This document shows, piece after piece, positions 16,698 through 26,564 of a stretch of DNA of 64,000 nucleotides. How positions within the stretch are numbered: position 1 is the stretch's first letter; the number at the start of each line of letters is the position of its first letter. The DNA is from VXYL01 sp965243175 (GTDB taxonomy: Bacteria; Pseudomonadota; Gammaproteobacteria; Pseudomonadales; Azotimanducaceae), in assembly GCA_965243175.1 (NCBI GenBank), contig OZ251532.1, forward strand, positions 868,001 through 932,000, in the 5' to 3' direction. Position numbers and translations under genes: made by a program. The notes below the pieces were generated by a model, which was not told the origin of the DNA, searched no databases, and saw only the letters and a program-made list of their open reading frames with translations.

Positions 16698-17555
16698 ATG
16701 CGCCAAGCGCCCGTGATCGACTGCCAGGTTCATGCCTACGAGCGGGATCGTCCCGAGCGGCCTTGGGCGGGGACGCTGGTCGGGCCGGCGGAGGCGACGG
16801 GCGAGCAGATGGTTGCGGCGATGGACGCGGTGGGCGTGGACGGGGCGCTGCTCGTTTCGCCGTTTCGGATGTACCGCTACGACGGGAGCTACGCGCTGGA
16901 GGTGTACGCCGAGCATCCGACGCGGTTCGGGCTGGTCAAGCCGTTCGATCCGGGCGCGGCGGATGTCGAGGCGCAGATCGAGGCTTGGGCGGGCAGGCCG
17001 GGCGTGGTTGGCGTTCGGCTGATGCTTACGGACGGCTTTGGGGAGAGCGTCGCGAGCGCGGGCCATTCCGGCCTGCATCGGATTCTCACCAGCGCCGCCG
17101 AACATGGGCTGCCGGTGAACGTGCTGTGCTGGCACAAGCTCAAGCTGCTTGGCGAACTGGCGGCGCGGCATCCGAATACGCGCATCGTCATCGACCACCT
17201 GGGCTTGCCGCAGCCGTTTCATCCGCCTCCGCCGGCGGAACCGTTCGCAGAACTGGAGGACGTGCTGGCCTTGGCGGCGCTCGACAACGTGGCGATCAAG
17301 GTCTCCGGCGCCTGCACTCTTTCCCACGAGCCGTTCCCGTTCAACGACCTGTGGGCACCGCTTGCCCGCGTCTTCGACGCCTACGGCTTCGAGCGCTGCA
17401 TGTGGGGAACGGACTGGACCCGCGCGGTGGAACTCGTGACCTACGAACAGGCGGTGGAAGCGTTCCGCGTCACCGATGCGCTATCGGACTCCGAGCGCGG
17501 TGCGCTGATGGGTGGAACGCTGGCGGACATCTACGGCTGGACGCCTGGAGGTTGA
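16698..17555 (+). CDS. Amidohydrolase 2 family metal-dependent hydrolase
   Basis: 285 aa, PF04909-type TIM barrel. It opens MRQAPVIDCQVHAYERD, where the usual D-x-H-x-H metal pair reads D-x-Q-V-H, so one histidine of the pair is not in its standard place. IRIVIDHLGLPQ-like TRIVIDHLGLPQ holds the third metal-site His, and ERCMWGTDWTRAVE the conserved Asp. Family members hydrolyse or decarboxylate lactones and aromatic acids; the substrate here is unknown. It stands alone, convergent with dapB. Confidence 0.75.
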   Translation: MRQAPVIDCQVHAYERDRPERPWAGTLVGPAEATGEQMVAAMDAVGVDGALLVSPFRMYRYDGSYALEVYAEHPTRFGLVKPFDPGAADVEAQIEAWAGRPGVVGVRLMLTDGFGESVASAGHSGLHRILTSAAEHGLPVNVLCWHKLKLLGELAARHPNTRIVIDHLGLPQPFHPPPPAEPFAELEDVLALAALDNVAIKVSGACTLSHEPFPFNDLWAPLARVFDAYGFERCMWGTDWTRAVELVTYEQAVEAFRVTDALSDSERGALMGGTLADIYGWTPGG

Positions 17556-17579
17556 TAAGCCGCGCCTTCGCATGGAGGC

Positions 17580-18392
17580 CTACAGGCCGAGCACCTCGTT
17601 CATGCCGTAGAGGCCGGGCTTCTGCTGCACGATGAAGCGCACGGCGCGGAGCGCACCGGCGGCGAAGTTCTCGCGGCTGCCGGCGCGATGGGTGATTTCG
17701 ATGCGCTCGCCGGTGCCGGCGAAGGTGACGGTGTGTTCGCCCACGATGTCGCCGCCGCGCAGGCTGTGGAAGCCGATGCTGCGCCGGTCTCGCTCGCCGA
17801 CGATGCCTTCGCGCCCGTACACCGCGTCCGTCGCCAAGTCGCGGCCTAGCGTTTCGGCGAGGATTTCGCCCAAGCGGACCGCGGTTCCCGAGGGCGAGTC
17901 GATCTTGTGGCGGTGGTGCGCTTCGAACACTTCCACGTCCACGTCGTCGCCCAAGGCGCGGGCCGCGAACTCCACCAGCTTGAAGGCCACGTTCACGCCA
18001 ACGCTCATGTTCGGGGAGACGAGCACGGGGATGGTCTGCGCGATGCCGCGGATGGCCGCCATGCCTTCGGCATCGAAGCCCGTGGTGCCGACGACGGCGG
18101 GCTTGCCGCGTTCGGCGCACATGGCGAGCGCCGCCAAGGTCGCCGTGGGAACGGTGAAGTCCACCAATGCGTCGAAATCCGCCACGTCGGACAACCGTGC
18201 GTGAATGCCGACGTTCGCCGTGCCGACGCCAGCGAGTTCCCCGGCGTCCTTGCCGATGTGCGGCGAGTCCGGCTGTTCCACCGCGCCGGCGAGCGTCAAG
18301 TCTTCCGCCTTGGCGATGCCGGCGACGAGCATTCGCCCCATGCGTCCCGCGGCGCCGGCCACCGCGACTCGGATTGGCGCTGGTTGCTTCAT
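17580..18392 (-). CDS. dapB: 4-hydroxy-tetrahydrodipicolinate reductase
   Basis: Lysine/diaminopimelate pathway reductase, 270 aa. NAD(P)-binding VAVAGAAGRMGRMLV at the start, substrate loop FEAHHRHKIDSPSGTA (catalytic HH and K), and the C-terminal GLYGMNEVLGL. Start overlaps the dnaJ stop (ATGA), giving the dnaK-dnaJ-dapB order common in gammaproteobacteria. dapA is at 60.4 kb in the same window. Confidence 0.96.
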   Translation of the reverse strand: MKQPAPIRVAVAGAAGRMGRMLVAGIAKAEDLTLAGAVEQPDSPHIGKDAGELAGVGTANVGIHARLSDVADFDALVDFTVPTATLAALAMCAERGKPAVVGTTGFDAEGMAAIRGIAQTIPVLVSPNMSVGVNVAFKLVEFAARALGDDVDVEVFEAHHRHKIDSPSGTAVRLGEILAETLGRDLATDAVYGREGIVGERDRRSIGFHSLRGGDIVGEHTVTFAGTGERIEITHRAGSRENFAAGALRAVRFIVQQKPGLYGMNEVLGL

Positions 18393-19513
18393 TTGGCGCG
18401 TCCGTCGAAAAAGCTCTTCACGGACTCGAACCAGGTCTGCTCCTTGGGCGAATGGCGGCTGCCCTCGGCTTCGAGACTGGCCTTGAACTCGCGCAGGATG
18501 TCCTTCTGCTCCTCCGACAGACGCACGGGCGTTTCCACCATGACGCGGCACAGCAAGTCGCCCGTCGGCCCGCCGCGCAACGCCGGGACGCCACGGCCAC
18601 GCAAGCGGAAGAGCTTGCCGGTCTGCGTTTCCGACGGCACTTTGAGCTTCACGCGGCCATCGAGCGTGGGTACTTCGATTTCGCCGCCGAGCGCTGCGTC
18701 GGCGAAGGAGATCGGCACGTCGCAGTAGAGGTGCGTGTTGTCGCGGGCGAAGATCGGGTGTTCGGCGACGCGCATCTGCACGTAGAGGTCGCCCGACGGC
18801 GTTCCGTTGGCACCGGCCTGGCCCTGTCCGCTCAGCCGCACCCGGTCGCCGGTGTCCACGCCCGCGGGCACGTCCACGGAGAGCGTTCGGCGCTCCTCCA
18901 CGCGCCCTCGGCCACCGCAGTTGCGGCAAGGATCGAGGATCACGCGGCCGGCGCCGCGGCAGCGCGGACAAGTCTGCTGCAACGAGAAGAAGCCTTGGGA
19001 AACGCGCACCTGGCCGCGCCCCGCGCAGTCCGGGCAGGTGCTCGGCGACGTGCCGGGCTTGGCGCCGCTGCCGTTGCAGTCGTCGCAGGCCGCCAGCGTG
19101 GGCACTCGGATTTCCACGCTGTCGCCGCGCACCGCCTGTTCCAGCGACAAGTCCAGCGTGTACTGCAAGTCTGCGCCGCGACGGGAAGCGCGACGCCCTC
19201 GGCCAGTGCTGAAGATGTCGCCGAAGACCTCGCCGAAGATGTCGCCGATGTCGCTGAAGCCGGCGCCGTTCATGCCGCCAGCGCTGGGATCCACGCCAGC
19301 GTGGCCGAAGCGGTCGTAGCGCTGGCGCTTTTCGTCGTCCGATAGGACCTCGTACGCCTCCCTGGCTTCTTTGAACTTCTCGGTGGCGTCGGCGTCCCGA
19401 GAGTTGCGGTCGGGGTGGTACTTCATGGCCAAGCGGCGATACGCCTTCTTGATGTCTGCCTCCGACGCGCCCCGCTGCACACCGAGAACGTCGTAGTAGT
19501 CGCGCTTGGCCAT
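18389..19513 (-). CDS. dnaJ: Chaperone DnaJ
   Basis: Hsp40 co-chaperone, 374 aa. J-domain with HPD (YHPDRNS, about residue 33), a short Gly/Phe region (about 75-110), four CxxCxGxG zinc motifs (CDDCNGSG, CPDCAGRG, CPRCRGAG, CRNCGGRG) and the C-terminal substrate-binding domains. It follows dnaK by 37 bp, within which lies a strong hairpin, and overlaps dapB by 4 bp. Confidence 0.97.
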   Translation of the reverse strand: MAKRDYYDVLGVQRGASEADIKKAYRRLAMKYHPDRNSRDADATEKFKEAREAYEVLSDDEKRQRYDRFGHAGVDPSAGGMNGAGFSDIGDIFGEVFGDIFSTGRGRRASRRGADLQYTLDLSLEQAVRGDSVEIRVPTLAACDDCNGSGAKPGTSPSTCPDCAGRGQVRVSQGFFSLQQTCPRCRGAGRVILDPCRNCGGRGRVEERRTLSVDVPAGVDTGDRVRLSGQGQAGANGTPSGDLYVQMRVAEHPIFARDNTHLYCDVPISFADAALGGEIEVPTLDGRVKLKVPSETQTGKLFRLRGRGVPALRGGPTGDLLCRVMVETPVRLSEEQKDILREFKASLEAEGSRHSPKEQTWFESVKSFFDGRAK

Positions 19514-19525
19514 TGGTCTTCCCCG

Positions 19526-19550
19526 CTGCGGCGGACCTTCGCCGCCGCAG
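19526..19550 (-). terminator. Hairpin between dnaK and dnaJ
   Basis: CTGCGGCGG (19526-19534) pairs perfectly with CCGCCGCAG (19542-19550) around a 7-nt loop. There is no U-run after it on the minus strand, so it more likely tunes dnaJ expression by RNA processing or partial attenuation than ends transcription. Confidence 0.5.
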
Positions 19551-21491
<1,941 letters not shown>

Positions 21492-21511
21492 GTCCTTGCG
21501 TTCTCCTGGGC

Positions 21512-21531
21512 TCGGCCCGAAGCGGGGCCGA
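21512..21531 (-). promoter_or_regulatory. Hairpin in the grpE-dnaK intergenic region
   Basis: TCGGCCC (21512-21518) pairs with GGGCCGA (21525-21531) around GAAGCG, 21 bp before the dnaK ATG on the minus strand. It could attenuate read-through from grpE or protect the dnaK mRNA 5' end. Confidence 0.4.
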
Positions 21532-21598
21532 ATCGTGCGTTTTCGGTAAAGCTAGATATTGGTGCCAAGTGCGCCGATTCAAGATCCGTGGCGAGGCC

Positions 21599-22291
21599 TC
21601 ACTGGCCCTCTTCGGACGCGGTGGGTTCGCTCTTGGGCTCCGCCTCCTCGGCAACCGCTGGCGCCTTGGCCACCACCACGCGGGCCGCGCGGACGAGGCG
21701 TCCGTTCACGGTGTAGCCCTTCTGGAAGACGTCCATGACGGAACCCGGCTCGGCGGTGGCGCTTTCGAGCATCGTCATGGCTTCGTGCAGATTCGGGTCG
21801 AAGGGTGCGCCGAGCGGATCGACGGTTTCGATGCCCTGCTTCTGCATCGCTTCCGCCAGCAGTTTGAGGGAGAGCTGCACGCCCTCGGCCACCGCTGCGA
21901 TGCCCGATGCAGGGTCATCTCCCGCAGCCGCATCGCCCGGCGTTTCGCTGGCCTTCTGAGCGGCTTCCACGGCGCGTTCGAAGCTGTCCACCGCCGGCAG
22001 CAGATCGCCGACGAACTTCTCGAGCGCGTACTTGTGGGCGTTCTCGACGCGGCGGTCGGCGCGCTTGCGGACGTTTTCTGCTTCCGCAGCGGCGCGCAAG
22101 GCGCGATCCTTCTGCGCTTCGACCTCCACCTGCGCTTGTTCGAGGGCCTCGCGCAGCTGCTCGACCGACTCCTCGGCGGTGCCAGCCTGCGTTTCCGGCT
22201 CGGCGGACTCGCTTGCCGTGGCGGCCAAATCGTCCGCCGATGCCGCTACTTCCGGTTCAGCGTCGTTCGCCGAACTCGAGTCGCTCGTCAC
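21599..22291 (-). CDS. grpE: Nucleotide exchange factor GrpE
   Basis: 230 aa. An acidic, Ala/Glu-rich N-terminus leads into the dimerising coiled coil (EESVEQLREALEQAQVEVEA through ENVRKRADRRVENAHKYALE). The C-terminal beta domain has FDPNLHEAMTML and KGYTVNGRLVRAARVVVAK, the family signature. GTG at 22291 is preferred because GGAAG sits 5 nt upstream; a TTG at 22306 is also in frame. Second gene of the hrcA-grpE-dnaK-dnaJ operon. Confidence 0.95.
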   Translation of the reverse strand: MTSDSSSANDAEPEVAASADDLAATASESAEPETQAGTAEESVEQLREALEQAQVEVEAQKDRALRAAAEAENVRKRADRRVENAHKYALEKFVGDLLPAVDSFERAVEAAQKASETPGDAAAGDDPASGIAAVAEGVQLSLKLLAEAMQKQGIETVDPLGAPFDPNLHEAMTMLESATAEPGSVMDVFQKGYTVNGRLVRAARVVVAKAPAVAEEAEPKSEPTASEEGQ

Positions 22292-22386
22292 TGCGCTTCC
22301 CCCCAAGCCAACGCGAGCGCTATATGGCGGCGCGTCTGGAGAGTTTCAACCCCGCGATGGTGCCGAATCGCATCGAAGCGGAGCGC

Positions 22387-23478
22387 TCAGGACGGCTGGT
22401 CGTAGTCGATGGCGGCGCCGAGCAGGCGCGCCGTCACGTCCACCACGGGGATGACCTTTTCGTAGGCCATGCGGGTCGGCCCGACCACGCCGAGCACGCC
22501 GGCAACCGCGCCGTTCACTTCGTAGCGGGCGGTGATCAGGCTGTAGTCGTCGAGCAGCCGATAGCCGGACTCCTCGCCGATGAAGAGATGGGTGCCGTCC
22601 GACTCCATGCAGCGGTCGAGCAGGTGGACGATGGCGCCCTTGCGGGCGAAGGCGTCGAACAGCTCGCGCACGTCGGCGATGCTCGCCAGCGATTCCACGA
22701 GGTTGGACTCGCCGGAGACGACGTAGGGCGGATCGTCGGAATCGCCAGCGAACGCCTTCGAGGCCACGTCCAGCGTCGTCTGCATCATCGAATCCAGCCG
22801 CGCCTTGTCGTCCTCCATGCTGGCCAGCACGCCAGCGCGGATCGCGCCGAGGGACTGGCCGGCGAACTCGCGGTTCACGTAGTTGGCGGCCTGCGTCAGT
22901 TCGGCTTCGTCGTAGCGGCGGTCGGTGTGGACGACGCGGTTCTGCACTTCGCGCTCGTTCACCACCAGAATCACTAGTACGCGGTCGCCCGAAAGCGGCA
23001 GGAACTCCACCTGCCGCAGCGAGACCTGATCCTGGCGCGGCATGGTCACCAGGCCAGCCAAGTGGGTGACCCGTGAGAGCAGGCCGGATGCGGCTTCCAC
23101 GAGTTGGTTGGGCGTCATGTCCGGGTCCAGGCCGCCGCGCAGTTCGCCGAGCGCGCGTTCGTCCATCGGCTGCACCGAGATCAGGCTGTCCACGAAGAAA
23201 CGCAGACCTTGGTGGGTGGGCACCTTGCCCGCCGACGTGTGCGGGCTGGAGACCAGGCCACGCGCTTCCAAATCGGCCATGACGGTGCGCACCGTCGCCG
23301 AACTGATGGCGACGTTGGCGGATGCGGCGAGCGTCTTGGAAGCGACCGGCGCACCATCCGCCAAGTAGTGCCGCACCAGCAGCTTGAAGAGATGCTGCGC
23401 GCGTTCGCCGACTTCCGCGCTCGGCTCGCGCTCGGGCGTGTTCTTGGCGGGCTGCCGCGTGGATGCTGTCGTCGCCAT
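22387..23478 (-). CDS. hrcA: Heat-shock repressor HrcA
   Basis: 363 aa. An N-terminal winged helix (LFKLLVRHYLADGAPVASKT, SSATVRTVMADLEARGLVSS, HTSAGKVPTHQGLRFFVDSL) is followed by the GAF-like dimerisation domain, with GVLGVVGPTRMAYEKVIPVV near the end. HrcA normally represses heat-shock genes by binding CIRCE. I find no CIRCE-like inverted repeat upstream of hrcA, grpE or dnaK here. Divergent from recN. Confidence 0.95.
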   Translation of the reverse strand: MATTASTRQPAKNTPEREPSAEVGERAQHLFKLLVRHYLADGAPVASKTLAASANVAISSATVRTVMADLEARGLVSSPHTSAGKVPTHQGLRFFVDSLISVQPMDERALGELRGGLDPDMTPNQLVEAASGLLSRVTHLAGLVTMPRQDQVSLRQVEFLPLSGDRVLVILVVNEREVQNRVVHTDRRYDEAELTQAANYVNREFAGQSLGAIRAGVLASMEDDKARLDSMMQTTLDVASKAFAGDSDDPPYVVSGESNLVESLASIADVRELFDAFARKGAIVHLLDRCMESDGTHLFIGEESGYRLLDDYSLITARYEVNGAVAGVLGVVGPTRMAYEKVIPVVDVTARLLGAAIDYDQPS

Positions 23479-23586
23479 GATTCCTCTTGCGCCAAGGCAA
23501 CCGTGGGGTCGTGGAGCGGCGCACCTACTCTACACTTGTTTCCGTTCGCTCTTTGCATACGGGAACTACGGGAACCAAGCAGGCAA

Positions 23587-25236
23587 GTGCTGCGCGCGCT
23601 CAACATCCGCAACTTCGCGCTGGTGAAGGAACTCGATATCGAGTTCGGGGCGGGGCTCACCGTCGTCACCGGCGAATCCGGCGCTGGCAAGTCCATCCTG
23701 CTCGACGCGCTGACGCTGGTTCTCGGCGCTCGTGCCAAGCGTGCGCAAATGCGCCCCGGGGCGGGCGCCTGCGAGGTGAGCGCCGAGTTCGACTTGGCGG
23801 ACAGGCCAGGCAGCCTCGAACTGCTCGAACAACAGGATCTGTTCGCGGATGGCGAACGCAACACGTGCCTGGTGCGGCGCACGGCGAGCGAGAGCCGCTC
23901 GCGCGCCTTCGTCAACGGCTCTCCGGCGACGCTCGCGGTGCTGCAAGCGCTGGCCGAGCCGCTCATCGACATCCACGGCCAGCACGAACACCGGCAGTTG
24001 CTCTCCCGCGACGCCCAACGGCGGATGCTCGACGAGTTCGGGGTGGAACCGGAGCTGCTCGCGACGGTGGCGGAGAGCTACCGCGAGCGTACGCGATTGA
24101 CCAGGGAACTGGCCGAACGCCGAACGCAAGCGGAGCAGGCGAGAGAACGACAGAGCCTCCTGCGCTATCAGGTGGACGAGTTGCAGGGGCTTGGCGACAG
24201 CCTGCACAACGTCGCCGAGATGACCGCCACGCACAAGCGCCTGAGCCACGCCCAGGAGCTGATGGCGACCATTGGCAACACCGTCGCCGCTTTGGAGGAC
24301 GACCTGCTGGGGCGGTTGTCGAGCCTCGCCGGCCGTCTCGCAGACGTAGACGACACCCACGCCAATCTGCAATCCGCCCAGGAACTCGCGGAGTCCGCGC
24401 ACGCGCACCTCGACGAGGCGCTCGGCGAGCTGCGCCGCTACGCGGAGTCGTTCCCGGACGACGACTCGGCCTTGACCGAACTCGACCAGGCCCTCGCCGC
24501 GATCCACGACATGGCGCGCAAGCACCGCGTGCCGGCAGCGGAACTGGGCGACCACTTGCAGCACCTGACCGCCGAGTTGGAGGCGCAGTCCGCTGGCGAG
24601 GCGGACGTGCAGAAGCTGGCGCAAGCGCTCGACGATGCCGAGATACGGTTTCGCGCTGCCGCGCAAGCGTTGTCCGAAGCACGACAGGCAGCGGCCGGCC
24701 CGTTCGCGGAGCAAGTCACTGCGATCTTGGCCAAACTGGGCCTCAAGGGCGCAACCCTCAGCGTGGCGTTCGAGCCTGGAGAGTCCGAAGCCGGGTTAGA
24801 GACGGTTACGTTCAAAGCCGCAACGAACCCCCGCTACCCCGCCCAGGACCTCGCGCAGATCGCTTCCGGCGGCGAGCTTTCCCGCATCGCGCTGGCCATA
24901 CAGGTCGTGGCCGCCGAACGCTGCCGCCTGCCTTGCCTGATCCTGGACGAAGCCGACGTGGGCATCGGCGGCACCACCGCCGACGTACTGGGGCGCGTCC
25001 TGCGTGACCTCTCGAAGAACACTCAAGTCATCGCCATCACCCACGCCCCCCAAATCGCCGCCCTCGGCACCACCCACCTCAAGGTCTCCAAGACCACCGA
25101 GCAGGACACGGTGATCCGAGTCCTGGATGACGAAGAACGCACCGAAGAACTGGCCCGAATGCTAGGCGGCCGAACGATCACCGACGACTCCCGCGCCTAC
25201 GCCAGAACGCTGCTTGAGGACGCGCAGGGGGACTGA
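23587..25236 (+). CDS. recN: DNA repair protein RecN
   Basis: SMC-like double-strand-break repair ATPase, 549 aa (E. coli RecN is 553). It opens MLRALNIRNFALVKELDIEF, Walker A is GESGAGKS (about 34), a long coiled coil spans about 150-350, then the ABC signature ASGGELSRIALAI (about 420) and Walker B LPCLILDEADVGIGG. The start GTG at 23587 matches the family start; the frame is open further upstream over hrcA but that is not homologous. Divergent from hrcA across 108 bp; I see no clear LexA box. Confidence 0.96.
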   Translation: MLRALNIRNFALVKELDIEFGAGLTVVTGESGAGKSILLDALTLVLGARAKRAQMRPGAGACEVSAEFDLADRPGSLELLEQQDLFADGERNTCLVRRTASESRSRAFVNGSPATLAVLQALAEPLIDIHGQHEHRQLLSRDAQRRMLDEFGVEPELLATVAESYRERTRLTRELAERRTQAEQARERQSLLRYQVDELQGLGDSLHNVAEMTATHKRLSHAQELMATIGNTVAALEDDLLGRLSSLAGRLADVDDTHANLQSAQELAESAHAHLDEALGELRRYAESFPDDDSALTELDQALAAIHDMARKHRVPAAELGDHLQHLTAELEAQSAGEADVQKLAQALDDAEIRFRAAAQALSEARQAAAGPFAEQVTAILAKLGLKGATLSVAFEPGESEAGLETVTFKAATNPRYPAQDLAQIASGGELSRIALAIQVVAAERCRLPCLILDEADVGIGGTTADVLGRVLRDLSKNTQVIAITHAPQIAALGTTHLKVSKTTEQDTVIRVLDDEERTEELARMLGGRTITDDSRAYARTLLEDAQGD

Positions 25237-25281
25237 GTTTCGGCGGACGCCGGGCAGACTCAACGGCCCGCAATGGGTTTT

Positions 25282-25303
25282 TTGGCAAAAAATTCATTGC
25301 CAA
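25282..25303. promoter_or_regulatory. Inverted repeat in front of ATPase module 1
   Basis: TTGGCAA (25282-25288) and TTGCCAA (25297-25303) form a perfect inverted repeat with an 8-bp AT-rich spacer. TTGCCA could serve as -35 with TAGGGT (about 25319) as -10, 56 bp before the ATPase start, so a repressor bound here would block the promoter. Confidence 0.5.
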
Positions 25304-25358
25304 CGACTCTTTTGCCGTGTAGGGTACCTCTCACAAGCCATTCTGGTTGAGGCAGGCT

Positions 25359-26564
25359 ATGCAGAACATCACCGGCCAGCCGGTCGTCGGCGACAATCTC
25401 TACGGGCGTGGCTACGAGCTGACGACCCTCTGGGAGCGCTTGGAGCGTGGCGAGCACGTCCTGCTGCTTGCGCCAAGGCGAGTGGGCAAGACCAGCCTGA
25501 TGCTGGAACTGCAGGATCAGCCACGTCCGAGTTGGCGTGTGATCTACGTCGATGTCCAAGGGGCGAAAAATGCCGCCGACCTGTACGCGGACATCCTCGC
25601 CCAGCTTGCAGGCGATCCAACGTATCGACGCACCATCGAGAATATCCCCGGCTGGCAGGCGGCAAAGAACATCCTCAACGCCACGAACTTCAGCGCCAAG
25701 GCGCACGTTGGCAACTTGAAGGTGGAGTTCGCCAGCGCCATGCGCGGGGACTGGCATCGACGGGCGGACCAGATTCGCGCTCGTCTGGCGACGACGGAGG
25801 CCGAAGAGCGGCTGTTGATCATCATCGACGAACTGCCACTGCTGGTATCCAGGCTGGTCGAAAACGGGGCGAAACGGGACGCAGAGTTGCTTCTCTCCAA
25901 ACTGCGAGAGTGGCGCCAAGCACCGGAGCTGCGGCACAAGGTCGCCACGCTGGCGGGTGGTTCCATCGGCTTGGAGGGCGTCGTCCAACGCGCCGGATTT
26001 CCCGGCATCATCAACGACCTAGCGGCATTCCGCTTAGAATCTTGGAGCCGTTCGACTGCTCGGCAGTTCCTCTCGAAGCTAAGTCGCGACATCGGGTTCC
26101 CCCTCGGTAATTCGACTGTGGAGCAAATCCTAGGCCTGCTCTACGACCCTGTTCCCTACCACCTCCAGCTCTTCCTCCAAGAGCTTCGCGACGTGTGCCG
26201 CGACGATTCCGCCTTGCTCACGCGAGAGATCGTGAAAAGCTGCTTCGAACAGCGGCTTGCGGGGGCCAGCGGAACGGCACACCTGGATCACTACGCAACC
26301 CGATTGGAGAGCGCCTTGGACGAGCGCGAACGGGGTGTTGCGCTGGCCATATTGTCGCGTCTCTCGCAGCTAGCCTCGCCAACGGAGGATCTACTCGTGA
26401 AGGACCTCCAACAACAGATGCCCCGCCACCAGGACGCCTTCGGGTCCGCCTTGCGCGTACTGGAGGCCGACGGCTACATACGCCGAGACGACGACCGCGT
26501 TTCTTTCCGCTCCAACTTGCTGCATCAATGGTGGCGAAAGCACCATGCCGCAGATATGTCATGA
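25359..26564 (+). CDS. Module 1 small ATPase (AAA/STAND-type, ATPase_2-like)
   Basis: 401 aa. GRGYELTTLWERLERGEHVL precedes Walker A APRRVGKT (about 39-46); Walker B is LLIIIDELPLLVSRL, and a sensor-like motif reads LAGGSIGLEGV followed by GIINDLAAFRLESW. The C-terminal 120 residues look like a winged helix (VLEADGYIRRDDDRVSFRSN, LLHQWWR). The same motif order (DELP, GSIG, INDL) occurs in the module 2 small ATPase, so the two are paralogs. ATG at 25359 has GAGGCAGG upstream. It overlaps the next gene by ATGA. No effector domain is visible in it; the family includes STAND-like signalling and defence NTPases. Confidence 0.75.
   Translation: MQNITGQPVVGDNLYGRGYELTTLWERLERGEHVLLLAPRRVGKTSLMLELQDQPRPSWRVIYVDVQGAKNAADLYADILAQLAGDPTYRRTIENIPGWQAAKNILNATNFSAKAHVGNLKVEFASAMRGDWHRRADQIRARLATTEAEERLLIIIDELPLLVSRLVENGAKRDAELLLSKLREWRQAPELRHKVATLAGGSIGLEGVVQRAGFPGIINDLAAFRLESWSRSTARQFLSKLSRDIGFPLGNSTVEQILGLLYDPVPYHLQLFLQELRDVCRDDSALLTREIVKSCFEQRLAGASGTAHLDHYATRLESALDERERGVALAILSRLSQLASPTEDLLVKDLQQQMPRHQDAFGSALRVLEADGYIRRDDDRVSFRSNLLHQWWRKHHAADMS

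Noticed and set aside
23104..23586. N-terminal extension of RecN
   Set aside because: Overlaps hrcA on the opposite strand and has no similarity to RecN, which starts at MLRALNIRNF.
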